Below the pieces are notes generated by a model. The model made no database searches. It saw only the letters and a list, made by a program, of their open reading frames with translations, and was not told the origin of the DNA. A stretch of 64,000 nt of DNA. It comes from SCUD01 sp036824505 (GTDB lineage Bacteria > Pseudomonadota > Gammaproteobacteria > Steroidobacterales > Steroidobacteraceae). Each line of letters opens with the position of its first letter. The first letter of the stretch is position 1. Made by a program: the position numbers and the translations under genes. Location of the stretch: NCBI GenBank assembly GCA_036824505.1, contig DAITAA010000002.1:106268-170267 (forward strand), in the 5' to 3' direction. This document shows, piece after piece, positions 36,896-44,467 of the stretch.

Positions 36896-37852
36896 GTGCA
36901 GTCACTCCTGTCATCCATTGCCCTGCTGCTCGCACTGAGCGAAGGGGCTGCGACCCCGCTTCCGCCACCGGTGGCCGAACCGCCGGCCCCGCAGGCGATG
37001 CCGGAAGTTGCGGTTGTCGCGCCAGAGCCGCGCTTCGTCGCGCCGACCCGGCGCGACCGCATCGGGCGCATCTGGGCGCCAGTTCTGGTCAACGGCCAGG
37101 GGCCATTCCGGTTCGTGTTGGATACCGGCGCCAGCAGTTCCGCGGTCACTGCAAGAGTCGCGACAGCGCTTGGCATAACACCGGATTACCCAGCAACCAT
37201 TACGCTGCGCGGCGCAACGGGCACCGTGAAGGTGCCAGCCATTCCGGTCGATTCGCTGGAAATCGGCGAACTGCTGATGCAGCCGAAGCGCCTGCCGATC
37301 GTGCCGGATGCGCTGGGCGGTGCCGAAGGAATCCTCGGCACCGACGGCCTCGGCGACAAACGCATCACCATCGAGTTCCGTCACGACCGCATCACGATCA
37401 TGCGGTCACGCAACCAAAGGGCCGGGCCGGGATTCGTCACGATTCCCGTGAAATTCATGCGTGGACGGCTGCTGGTCGTGGACGCCTGGCTCGGCGGCGT
37501 GCGCACCAAGGCCATCATCGACACCGGCGGTCAGTCGACACTGGGCAACGTGGCGCTACGCGATGCGCTGGCCCGACACCGCTCAGAGCGTCCGAGCGTG
37601 CCCGATGAGGTGACCGGTGCAACGCTCGATGTCCAGATGGGAGACCGCGTCGCGACGCCGATGATCGCGATGGGTGACATCGTGATCAAGAACTCGGCCA
37701 TGACCTTTGCAGACTTCTCGATCTTTCAGCACTGGAAGATGACCGACGAGCCCGCGATGCTGATCGGCATGGACGTGCTGGGATTGATCGATACGCTGAT
37801 CATCGACTATCGCCGCCGCGAACTGCAGATCCGCCTGCGCCGCTACCTGTAG
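36896..37852 (+). CDS. Exported double retropepsin-like aspartic protease family protein
   Basis: Two retropepsin-like half sites are present: FVLDTGASSSAVT near residue 82 and AIIDTGGQSTLGN near residue 205. Each carries the Asp-Thr-Gly triad of aspartic peptidases, so one chain could form a complete two-lobed active site like a pepsin, rather than the usual bacterial one-lobe dimer. From the GTG at 36896 there is a hydrophobic signal-like N-terminus (LLSSIALLLAL), then a proline-rich linker. A TTG at 36845 would add 17 residues. The gene lies between alaS and DUF6356, off the usual synteny. Substrate is unknown. Confidence 0.8.
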   Translation: MQSLLSSIALLLALSEGAATPLPPPVAEPPAPQAMPEVAVVAPEPRFVAPTRRDRIGRIWAPVLVNGQGPFRFVLDTGASSSAVTARVATALGITPDYPATITLRGATGTVKVPAIPVDSLEIGELLMQPKRLPIVPDALGGAEGILGTDGLGDKRITIEFRHDRITIMRSRNQRAGPGFVTIPVKFMRGRLLVVDAWLGGVRTKAIIDTGGQSTLGNVALRDALARHRSERPSVPDEVTGATLDVQMGDRVATPMIAMGDIVIKNSAMTFADFSIFQHWKMTDEPAMLIGMDVLGLIDTLIIDYRRRELQIRLRRYL

Positions 37853-37871
37853 CCTTCGACGGAAACCCTTC

Positions 37872-38132
37872 TCAGGCGGCGCGCCGCGTCTCGGCGGCGA
37901 ATGGGGGCGTTTTCGCGAGCCTGCGCCGGTTCGTGACCATGCGTTCGTGCAGCTCGCAGATCGTGTCGCTCGCCTTGAAACAGAAAGCGAACGGCAGCAG
38001 GCCGTGCAGCAGGCAAACAAAGCCGCCGGCGATCATCCGGAAACCAAAGCGCCAGGCGCTGGCGAGGTGCTGGAAATAGGTTTCGTTGACCGAGGCCGGA
38101 TGGGCGGAGAACAGGCGTTGCCACAGGCTCAT
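37872..38132 (-). CDS. DUF6356 family small membrane protein
   Basis: This 86-residue protein has the family pattern of an N-terminal HPASVNETYFQHLASAWRFG motif, one or two hydrophobic segments around GGFVCLLHGLLPFAFCFKA, and a C-terminal amphipathic stretch with LHERMVTNRRR. It is thought to be a small inner-membrane protein of unknown role. It is convergent with the retropepsin gene and divergent from the lrp-lysC pair. The 115-bp gap between the divergent starts is AT-rich and probably holds both promoters. Confidence 0.75.
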   Translation of the reverse strand: MSLWQRLFSAHPASVNETYFQHLASAWRFGFRMIAGGFVCLLHGLLPFAFCFKASDTICELHERMVTNRRRLAKTPPFAAETRRAA

Positions 38133-38247
38133 TAGCCGACCCCCCTGGATACAGATAGTCGGGAGTCTAGCCCCAAGTAAGATCAGAATTATTCTAATTC
38201 ATGTGCATTATGTACAAGATATTGGGATATTTTGCTAAAATCAGCCC

Positions 38248-38715
38248 ATGCCTGTGCTTGACAAGATTGACCGGGACATCCTGTCGATCCTGCAGTGGGA
38301 CGCTTCGCTGCCCATCCAGCAGATCGCCGACCAGGTCGGGCTCTCGGTCAACCCCTGCTGGCGGCGCATCCGGCGCCTGGAGGCGGAGGGGATCATCCGC
38401 GGGCGCGTGGCGCTACTGGATCCAGAAAAGATCGGCCTCGGGCTCACCATCTTCGTGCGAGTGAAGACCCGCGAGCACAGCGCCGCCTGGGCCGAAAAAC
38501 TCGCCGCGGTCATTGCATCCATGGACGAAATCTCGGAATGTCACCGTATCGGCGGCGACGTGGACTATCTGCTAAAGGTGACCGTGCCCGACGTTGCAGG
38601 CTATGACCGCGTCTACAAGGAGCTGATCGCGCGCGTGCCGAATCTGACGGACGTCAGCGCGCTCTTTTCGATGGAGCGCCTGAAGAGCTCAACGCGGCTC
38701 TCGATTCCCGCATGA
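38248..38715 (+). CDS. Lrp/AsnC family transcriptional regulator
   Basis: The 155-residue protein has the N-terminal HTH (IDRDILSILQWDASLPIQQI, then ADQVGLSVNPCWRRIRRLE) and the C-terminal RAM ligand-binding and oligomerisation domain (VDYLLKVTVPDVAGYDRVYKEL is split across its core). It closely resembles decarboxylase- or Lrp-type regulators that sense amino acids. It overlaps lysC by four bases (ATGA), so an amino-acid sensor is translationally coupled to aspartate kinase. The AT-rich upstream region may be its own operator. Which amino acid it binds is not visible. Confidence 0.88.
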   Translation: MPVLDKIDRDILSILQWDASLPIQQIADQVGLSVNPCWRRIRRLEAEGIIRGRVALLDPEKIGLGLTIFVRVKTREHSAAWAEKLAAVIASMDEISECHRIGGDVDYLLKVTVPDVAGYDRVYKELIARVPNLTDVSALFSMERLKSSTRLSIPA

Positions 38716-39938
38716 GCCTGATCGTCCAGAAGTACGGTGGCACGTCGGTAGGCTCCGTCGCACGTATCCACGCAGTCGCGGGACAGATCGCGAAACTCGC
38801 CGGAAACGGCCATCAGGTCGCGGTCGTGGTCTCCGCGATGGGCGACACGACTGACCGGCTGGTCGATCTGGCGCGCGAAGTGTGCCCGGACCCTGACCCG
38901 CGGGAAATGGATGCGCTGCTTGCCACCGGCGAAATGGTCTCGACTGCCTTGCTCGCGATGGCGCTGCGCCGCCTTGGCCGCCCGGCGCGCTCCTATAACG
39001 CCATGCAGTTGCCCATCGAAACGACTTCTCACGCCGGCCGGGCACGCATTGAGCGCGTCGAAGCCAAGGCAATCCGCAATGACTTGAGCACTGGCGTCGT
39101 GCCGATCGTCGCGGGATTCCAGGGCCGCGCCGCCAACGGGGATCTCACCACCATTGGCCGCGGCGGTTCCGATACGACGGCAGTTGCACTCGCCGTCGTG
39201 CTCGAGGCCGACGAATGCCAGATCCTGACCGACGTGGATGGCGTCTATACGACCGACCCGCGCATGGTGCCCGAGGCTACGCGCCTGGCACGCATCAGTT
39301 ATGAGGAAATGCTCGAACTCGCAGGGCAGGGCTCGCGTGTTCTGCATCTGCGATGCGTCGAATTCGCGGCACGCTACGGCATGAAGCTGCGTGTGTTATC
39401 CAGTTTCGAAGAAGGGCCCGGCACCCTGATCTGCCAGGAGGATCGCAACGTGGAAGCCCCAGTCGTTTCCGGCATCGCCTTCAACCGCGACGAAGCCTCG
39501 ATCACCGTCGCCGGCGTTCCGCACCAGCCCGGCGTCGCCCACGCCATCCTGAAGCCCATCTCGCGTGCCTCGATCGACGTGGACATGATTGTCGTCAACA
39601 CGCCGCATACCGACCACGCGGATTTCAGTTTCACCGTGCACCGCGACGACTACGCGCAGGCCATCGAGCTGACCCGCCAGGCGGCGAGCGGTTACCCCGG
39701 CGCCACCGTGACCGGCGACGACCGCGTCGCGAAACTCTCGGTGGTCGGCAGCGGCATGAGAAGCCACGCGGGCGTTGCAACGCGGCTCTTCGAGACCCTC
39801 GCGATGGAATCCATCAATGTCCGGCTGGTCTCGACCTCCGAGATCAAGATCAGCGTGCTGGTCGCCGAAAAAGACCTGGAACGCGCCGTGCGCGCACTGC
39901 ATCGCACCTACGGACTGGAGCGTTCGCCTAGCCATTGA
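38712..39938 (+). CDS. lysC: Aspartate kinase
   Basis: LysC phosphorylates aspartate, the first step toward lysine, threonine, methionine and diaminopimelate. The amino-acid-kinase domain starts LIVQKYGGTSVG and has TIGRGGSDTTAVAL and TDVDGVYTTDPR. Two ACT domains (about 265-335 and 345-405) allow feedback inhibition. At 408 residues it is the monofunctional type. It is coupled to an Lrp-type regulator and followed by csrA, as in Pseudomonas and relatives. Confidence 0.96.
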   Translation: MSLIVQKYGGTSVGSVARIHAVAGQIAKLAGNGHQVAVVVSAMGDTTDRLVDLAREVCPDPDPREMDALLATGEMVSTALLAMALRRLGRPARSYNAMQLPIETTSHAGRARIERVEAKAIRNDLSTGVVPIVAGFQGRAANGDLTTIGRGGSDTTAVALAVVLEADECQILTDVDGVYTTDPRMVPEATRLARISYEEMLELAGQGSRVLHLRCVEFAARYGMKLRVLSSFEEGPGTLICQEDRNVEAPVVSGIAFNRDEASITVAGVPHQPGVAHAILKPISRASIDVDMIVVNTPHTDHADFSFTVHRDDYAQAIELTRQAASGYPGATVTGDDRVAKLSVVGSGMRSHAGVATRLFETLAMESINVRLVSTSEIKISVLVAEKDLERAVRALHRTYGLERSPSH

Positions 39939-39999
39939 TTTGACATAATGCATCCGGCTCCGCCTGTGCTATGCTTTTTTGCCTAGGGGGATACAACAA

Positions 40000-40212
40000 A
40001 TGCTCATCCTGACCCGCCGCGTCGGTGAAGCAATGAAGATCGGCGACAACGTCACCGTCACCGTGCTCGGCATCAAAGGCAACCAGGTGCGAATCGGCGT
40101 GCTGGCGCCCAAGGAAGTCGGCGTCCACCGCGAAGAAATCTACGACCGCATCCAGCACGAGAAAGACGAACACGCCGCGCACGGCCCGCCGCCTGCTGTC
40201 GCCAGTCTTTGA
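40000..40212 (+). CDS. csrA: Carbon storage regulator CsrA
   Basis: CsrA is an RNA-binding dimer that controls translation at GGA motifs. The 70-residue protein has LILTRRVGEAMKIGD, the conserved VLGIKGNQVRIGV core and the EEIYDRIQHE helix. The C-terminal tail (HAAHGPPPAVASL) is longer than in E. coli. The ATG at 40000 has AGGGGG nine bases upstream. lysC precedes and a tRNA-Ser follows, the common gammaproteobacterial order. Confidence 0.96.
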   Translation: MLILTRRVGEAMKIGDNVTVTVLGIKGNQVRIGVLAPKEVGVHREEIYDRIQHEKDEHAAHGPPPAVASL

Positions 40213-40229
40213 AGCGAAGGATTGCGACC

Positions 40230-40259
40230 TTTACCGGGCCACCGATGGGCCCGTATCAT
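40230..40259 (+). promoter_or_regulatory. Promoter of tRNA-Ser
   Basis: TTTACC, 18 bp, TATCAT, then a GC-rich discriminator (GCGCCCC) precede the tRNA by about 30 bp. A GC-rich discriminator is typical of stringently controlled stable-RNA promoters. The spacer holds a short hairpin (CGGGCC/GGCCCG), which may also act as a weak csrA terminator. Confidence 0.5.
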
Positions 40260-40289
40260 TTGCGCCCCTCCAGCCCGGAGGGCGAACCC

Positions 40290-40380
40290 GGAGAGATGGC
40301 CGAGTGGTCGAAGGCGCGCCCCTGCTAAGGGCGTATGGGTCAAAAGCCCATCGAGGGTTCGAATCCCTCTCTCTCCGCCA
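40290..40380 (+). tRNA. tRNA-Ser(GCT)
   Basis: Acceptor arms GGAGAGA and TCTCTCC pair, followed by G and an encoded CCA. The anticodon stem CGCCC/GGGCG holds the loop CTGCTAA with anticodon GCT, reading AGC and AGU. A long variable arm (TATGGGTCAAAAGCCCAT) is diagnostic for tRNA-Ser. The T-loop reads GGTTCGAATCC. Confidence 0.97.
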
Positions 40381-40414
40381 CTTTTGTTGGCGTGCGGCGC
40401 GAGGCAGCGTTGCG

Positions 40415-41608
40415 TTGCTGGCGCTGCTCACGACTGCAGCCGTAAATGCCGATGAGGCGCTCGAGCACGCAAAGGAAGTGCTCGACCGCGCGATCCTCTT
40501 CGACGGCCACAACGACCTGCCCTGGGCGATCCGCGCATACAAAGACGCCCCCGGTGACGTCGCCGCGTATGACCTGCGCAAGCACGCGCCAGGCAAAGGC
40601 CAGACCGACATCCCGCGCCTGCGCGAAGGCCGCGTCGGCGCCCAGTTCTGGTCCGTTTATACGCCGCCGGAGGCCGAAGGCCATTTCGCGCGCACGCAGT
40701 TGGAGCAGATCGACATCGCGCGGCGCGTGATCGCCCGCTACCCTGACACCTTCCAGCTCGCCAGCACCGCCGCCGATATCCGCGCCGCCAAGAAAGCCGG
40801 CCGCATCGGCTCGATGCTCGGCCTTGAAGGCGGCCATGCGATCGAAGACTCGCTCGCAGTTCTGCGCATGTACTACGACCTCGGCGTGCGCTACATGACC
40901 CTTACGCACAACCGGCACACCAACTGGGCCGATGCCGCGCTGCAGGATCCCCCGGCCTACGGCGGCCTGAACGCCTTCGGTGAACAGGTCGTGCACGAGA
41001 TGAATCGCATCGGCATGCTCGTGGATCTTTCCCACACCGCGGCCGACACCATGCGCGATGCCCTGCGCGTGTCGCAGGCGCCGGTGATCTTCTCCCATTC
41101 CTCCGTTCGGGCCCTCTGCGACATCCCGCGCAATGTCCCGGACGACGTGATCAAGATGCTGCCCGGGAACGGCGGCGTGCTGATGGTGACCTTCGTTTCC
41201 GGCTTCGTCTCCCAGGCGGCCGCCGATGTGACCCTGCCGATGATCCAGGAATACAACGCCCGCGCCCAGGGCAAGAGCGAAGCCGAACGTAAGGCCATCG
41301 AGGACGAAATAGCGGCCCGGACCGTGATGCCCAAGGTGACCATCGCCGAGGTGGCAGACCACATCGAGTACATCCGGAAACTGATCGGCGTGGATTACAT
41401 CGGCATCGGCAGCGACTTCGACGGCAACGAAGACTGGCCCGAAGGGCTCTCCGACGTCTCGATGTACCCGAATCTCTTCGCCGAACTGATTCGCCGGGGC
41501 TGGAGTGATGCGGATCTAAAGAAGATTGCGGGAGGCAACGTGCTGCGGGTACTCGAACAGGCCGAAGCCGTGGCCCGGCGTCTCCAGCAGGAAACCCCGC
41601 CGAATTAG
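40415..41608 (+). CDS. Membrane dipeptidase, peptidase family M19
   Basis: This zinc dipeptidase of the renal dipeptidase family hydrolyses diverse dipeptides in the periplasm or at the membrane. Metal ligands are in LFDGHNDLPW, MLGLEGGH, VDLSH, IFSHSS and IGIGSDFDG. The start is unusual. The frame is open back through the tRNA-Ser gene with no ATG or GTG between the tRNA and the mature protein, so I propose a TTG at 40415, ten bases after GAGG. That leaves only a short hydrophobic signal (LALLTTAAVNA) with no basic n-region. The length is then 397. The gene lies between two tRNA genes. Confidence 0.85.
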   Translation: MLALLTTAAVNADEALEHAKEVLDRAILFDGHNDLPWAIRAYKDAPGDVAAYDLRKHAPGKGQTDIPRLREGRVGAQFWSVYTPPEAEGHFARTQLEQIDIARRVIARYPDTFQLASTAADIRAAKKAGRIGSMLGLEGGHAIEDSLAVLRMYYDLGVRYMTLTHNRHTNWADAALQDPPAYGGLNAFGEQVVHEMNRIGMLVDLSHTAADTMRDALRVSQAPVIFSHSSVRALCDIPRNVPDDVIKMLPGNGGVLMVTFVSGFVSQAAADVTLPMIQEYNARAQGKSEAERKAIEDEIAARTVMPKVTIAEVADHIEYIRKLIGVDYIGIGSDFDGNEDWPEGLSDVSMYPNLFAELIRRGWSDADLKKIAGGNVLRVLEQAEAVARRLQQETPPN

Positions 41609-41634
41609 ACGCTTAGGTTGGATATTGATAGGAT
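41605..41634 (+). promoter_or_regulatory. Weak candidate promoter of tRNA-Arg
   Basis: TTAGAC, 18 bp, TAGGAT, then a GC-rich CGCGCCC lie just before tRNA-Arg. The -35 overlaps the dipeptidase stop. The matches are partial. Confidence 0.3.
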
Positions 41635-41647
41635 TCGCGCCCGCAAC

Positions 41648-41724
41648 GCGCCCGTAGCTCATCTGGATAGAGTACTTGGCTACGAACCAAGGGGTAGGGG
41701 GTTCGAATCCCTCCGGGCGCGCCA
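41648..41724 (+). tRNA. tRNA-Arg(ACG)
   Basis: Acceptor arms GCGCCCG and CGGGCGC pair, with G and encoded CCA. Anticodon stem CTTGG/CCAAG holds the loop CTACGAA with anticodon ACG, reading CGU and CGC after deamination. The T-arm is GGGGGTTCGAATCCCTC. Its 3' half, from the anticodon loop on, is the attachment core of the decayed element that follows. Confidence 0.97.
41683..41724 (+). other. Attachment site, tRNA-proximal copy (attL)
   Basis: The 42 bases from the anticodon loop to the CCA end of tRNA-Arg are repeated, with one mismatch and an internal insertion, at 43485-43615. A tyrosine recombinase remnant lies directly beside it. This is the usual arrangement for an integrative element using the tRNA 3' end. 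Confidence 0.75.
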
Positions 41725-41730
41725 TCTACT

Positions 41731-41757
41731 CAAGGGGTTAGCTCAGCTGACCCCTTG
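41731..41757. terminator. 12-bp hairpin after tRNA-Arg, overlapping the integrase stop
   Basis: CAAGGGGTTAGC pairs with GCTGACCCCTTG (one G-T) around TCA. The integrase TGA lies in the centre. No clear T tract follows on either strand, so termination is possible but unproven. Confidence 0.4.
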
Positions 41758-42105
41758 AAAATTTCCGCCCTGTGACAGATTTGTGCCTTGAACGTTCTCT
41801 GCCACAAGTCGTAACGCGCACAGTCGGTCCGCATAGGGCGCCAAATGCTCCGCTGAAAAGTGAGCATAGCGACGCACCATCTCCGAACTCTCCCAACCTC
41901 CTAGCTCCTGCAATGCATGCAACGGCGTGCCGTTCTGCACATGCCAGCTCGCCCAGGTGTGGCGCAGGTCATGCCAGCGAAAGTCCTGGATGCCTGCCCG
42001 CTCGAGCGCCAAGTACCAAGTCTTTTTGCTGACTTGATAGATCGACTTACCCTGGAAGCTGAACACGTGCGTCGGATGCTTTCCATCCGGCCGCCGAAGT
42101 CGATC
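41743..42105 (-). pseudogene. Truncated tyrosine recombinase (integrase), C-terminal half
   Basis: The reading frame encodes the C-terminal catalytic part of a phage-type integrase: RRPDGKHPTHVFSFQGKS, then FRWHDLRHTWASW with the HxxR pair, LQELGGW and the nucleophile Tyr in MVRRYAHFS. Stops TAA (42106-42108) and TGA (42112-42114) interrupt the frame upstream. The first catalytic Arg and the N-terminal DNA-binding domains are missing. It should be inactive. The 3' end is next to tRNA-Arg, as expected of the recombinase of an element inserted there. Confidence 0.85.
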
Positions 42106-42354
42106 TTACAGTCAATGTGCCGAAGTGCTGAACCAGCCGGGCTTCGGCATGTGCGTTACCGAACAGACTTGGCCGGATCGTGTGTGACATATTGTTCCGG
42201 TCGCGTCGGCATGACGCCAGCAGCGAACGTTGCGGGTTCGAAGGGGTTTTTCCACGAGCTTAGTCCAACGTGAGACCTTCGGCGTGCATCCACGCGACAG
42301 ATTCTCTTTGGACGACCACTGAGACTGCCGAAATATCATTAAGTGGAGACGAAG

Positions 42355-42888
42355 ATGACAAACCCTAATCTGGAAATCGATCGTAAGGCAGGCGCCAACC
42401 GGGATCCGCTCTCGGGCACGCTTGGTGCGCATCCTGTTGGAACCGGAGTGGGCGCGGCCGCCGGGGGCCTTGCGGCCGGCGCGTTGGCTGGAACGATGGC
42501 AGCAGGTCCCGTGGGCACGGTGGTAGGTGCCGCAGTGGGCGCCGTGGCGGGTGGCCTGGCCGGCAAGGGTATTGCCGAGGCGATCGACCCGACGGTCGAA
42601 GAAAGTTATTGGCGCAAGACTTATTCGAGTCGACCCTACGTGAAGGGCGGAGCGAGCTTTGACGACTACGGCCCGGCCTATCGTTATGGGGTCGATTCCT
42701 ACGGGCGGTTCAAAGGCCGCACGTTCGAGCAGGCGGAGCCGGAATTGATGCGTGACTGGAACAGTGCCAAAGGCACTTCTGGATTGACGTGGGATAACGC
42801 CAAGCACGCCAGCCGTGATGCCTGGCAGCGTCTCAGCAATATGGTTGAGCGCGCGGTCCCCGGCGATTCCGACCGAGACGGAATGTAA
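42355..42888 (+). CDS. Glycine-zipper membrane-interacting hypothetical protein
   Basis: This 177-residue protein has a Gly- and Ala-rich segment (about residues 35-75) with repeated GxxxG spacing (GAAAGGLAAGALAGTMAAG), typical of glycine-zipper membrane helices. An acidic and aromatic C-terminus (DDYGPAYRYGVDSYGRF, DWNSAKGTSGLTWDNAKHA) resembles proteins often annotated as stress-associated or hypothetical. The ATG at 42355 has GTGGAG six bases in front; a GTG four codons upstream is an alternative. It is the only apparently intact gene in the decayed element. Function unknown. Confidence 0.7.
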   Translation: MTNPNLEIDRKAGANRDPLSGTLGAHPVGTGVGAAAGGLAAGALAGTMAAGPVGTVVGAAVGAVAGGLAGKGIAEAIDPTVEESYWRKTYSSRPYVKGGASFDDYGPAYRYGVDSYGRFKGRTFEQAEPELMRDWNSAKGTSGLTWDNAKHASRDAWQRLSNMVERAVPGDSDRDGM

Positions 42889-43484
42889 GCGACACTGCGC
42901 CCGCTTGCAGACGCATTGACAGCTGACTGAGCAGCGGCAGCGAGAGAATGCGACATTAGGGACCTGAACCCGAGCTTGCGTTCGCTCGCTGTCCGTCGAG
43001 GAGCTGCCCCTACTTGTGCTTGCGCTTCATTCGGGCCAATTCGTCCTCGCCGAGAGGGGCCTTGTGCTTCACGCGAAGCATTTGGACCATTCCAGGTTGA
43101 AGTCGCGCTGAAAAAGCCGGTTCGCGAGGAAAGTGACTGAAATCGCGACCACCGCTTTCGAAACTGCGGGCGCCGGGCGCTATCCAAGTGTGGATCGACG
43201 TGTGCTGGAACGGCGCAGCAGCGATTGTTTCCTGACGCCCGAGGCAGTCGCTGATTTGGACGACCAGATCGGCGGCGGTCGCTGCCGAGACGGAACTTCA
43301 GGGCGTTACGCCAATTTAGTCCGCAGGCCTTGTGGCAGTGCGACCGATCGACACAATTACAAATTTCGCGTAGGGATTTGACGTTAGTTCGCGGCGCTTG
43401 GCGATATTTGGCGACAAGTTGTAGCGAGGGCGGGCCACGTAACTTGTTGAAAAATATAAGTTGAAAATTGACCTGCTACTCCTG
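42889..43484. other. Decayed sequence inside the tRNA-Arg element, no convincing gene
   Basis: No complete gene is visible in about 600 bp. On the minus strand a 26-codon frame at 43010-43090 reads MVQMLRVKHKAPLGEDELA and then RMKRKHK. It looks protein-like and could be a remnant or a small protein. A GTG-initiated frame at 43133-43381 has no recognisable feature. Codon phase is broken throughout, as expected of eroding DNA. Confidence 0.5.
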
Positions 43485-43615
43485 CGAACCAAGGGGTAAG
43501 GGGTTCGACAAGCGGCGCCGCAGGCGCCGCGCAGGACGCCGGCGTCAGCCGGCGGTCCCGAGCGCAGCGAGGGACGAGCGGGCGAAGCCCGCGAGCAATC
43601 CCTCCGGGCGCGCCA
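43485..43615 (+). other. Second copy of tRNA-Arg 3' half (attR), split by a hairpin array
   Basis: Bases 43485-43508 match the anticodon loop to T-loop of tRNA-Arg (CGAACCAAGGGGTA..., one mismatch). Bases 43598-43615 match the rest through CCA. Between them, exactly in the T-loop (GGTTCGA | ATCCC), is an 89-bp insertion. No 5' half is present, so this is a partial copy of the kind left by an integrative element, not a second gene. Confidence 0.75.
43509..43597. repeat. 89-bp array of four consecutive hairpins inserted in the tRNA copy
   Basis: Four stems follow one another: GCGGCGCC/GGCGCCGC at 43512-43530; CGCCGGC/GCCGGCG at 43537-43554; GTCCC/GGGAC at 43555-43575; and GCGGGC/GCCCGC at 43578-43592. 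Almost the whole insert is palindromic. It resembles short palindromic elements that move within GC-rich genomes, but I cannot name a family. Confidence 0.75.
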
Positions 43616-43623
43616 ACTAAATA

Positions 43624-43654
43624 GAAAAGGGCTACCTATGCGATGGCCCTTTTC
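43624..43654 (+). terminator. Intrinsic terminator, probably the original tRNA-Arg terminator
   Basis: GAAAAGGGC pairs with GCCCTTTTC around a 13-nt loop, starting nine bases after the CCA of the second tRNA copy. A terminator this close behind a tRNA 3' end suggests the element inserted between tRNA-Arg and its terminator. Confidence 0.7.
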
Positions 43655-43726
43655 ATTCGCGGCGTTCCACAAGGCGCCAATGCCGAGCCGGATTTCGCGG
43701 CCCGCGTCAGGCAGGCGTAGACCGGA

Positions 43727-44398
43727 TCAGGTCGGGCTTCGTGGCTGCATGCCCTTGAACACCAGCCAGCCGAGCAGCACGAGCTGCGCGGCGCCGAGCG
43801 GCGCCAGCATCGGGAATACGACCCAGCCGCCGAAGAATGGCTTCGTCACTGCGATCATCTGCGACGCGGCTGCCAGCATCCCGAACCCCGCTAGCCAGCG
43901 GGGCACGAGGCGGAGCCGGAAGAGGGATGCGTACATCGCCAACAGTATGGCGCCGCCCATCAGGAGCTGAACGAGATGCGCCCAGTTGCGCTGCGCGCCG
44001 ACCACGCCGCGCAGCGCCTGGTACAGCGCCTCGTCCGGCGTCCCGGCGGCGACATACGCCTGGCTCAGCGAAAGCATCGACAGCATGGCCGTGATTTCCA
44101 GGCCGGACAGCGCGATGCCGGCCGCGCCGAGCACGGCGAGGGCGAGCGCAAGGCGCTCGCACGACGGGCGCAGCACCGGCCAGAGCACGACCGCGATCCC
44201 CGCGGAGAGCACCGCGATCGCGAACGACAGCAGCGCGGCCGATGCCAGCGCCGTGGCACGCGGCGCCGCATTCACGAGGAAGCCGCCGGCGCCCCCGAAC
44301 GCGTCCCCGAGCAGCACGAAGTTCGCGATCGGCGCGAGCACCAATTGCGCCAGCAGCAGGGCCGCCAGCCAGCGCGACGCAGACTTCAGGTCACCCAT
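43727..44398 (-). CDS. DUF4386-like integral membrane protein
   Basis: This 223-residue protein has about six membrane helices, a short basic N-terminus (MGDLKSASRWLAALLLAQLV) and the loop GTPDEALYQALRGVVGAQRNW. The helix spacing and the central aromatic loop resemble DUF4386 proteins, a second member of which lies at 60487. The assignment is by overall resemblance only. AGGAGG is placed six bases before the ATG, so it is probably well translated. It is next to the tRNA terminator and converges on it. Function unknown. Confidence 0.65.
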   Translation of the reverse strand: MGDLKSASRWLAALLLAQLVLAPIANFVLLGDAFGGAGGFLVNAAPRATALASAALLSFAIAVLSAGIAVVLWPVLRPSCERLALALAVLGAAGIALSGLEITAMLSMLSLSQAYVAAGTPDEALYQALRGVVGAQRNWAHLVQLLMGGAILLAMYASLFRLRLVPRWLAGFGMLAAASQMIAVTKPFFGGWVVFPMLAPLGAAQLVLLGWLVFKGMQPRSPT

Positions 44399-44467
44399 GC
44401 AATGCCTCCTGGCTCACGCCGAGTTGCCGCAACTTCCGGATTGCCACATCTGCTGGTCCTTCAGGAC

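Noticed and set aside
39940..39975. TTGACA and TATGCT before csrA as a sigma-70 promoter
   Set aside because: The spacing is 24 bp, too long for a normal promoter. A different promoter or read-through from lysC is more likely.
43133..43381. GTG-initiated 82-codon frame in the decayed element
   Set aside because: No ribosome-binding site of note, no recognisable domain, and it lies in eroded DNA.
43485..43615. Second functional tRNA-Arg gene
   Set aside because: The 5' half is missing and the T-loop is split by 89 bp of hairpins.
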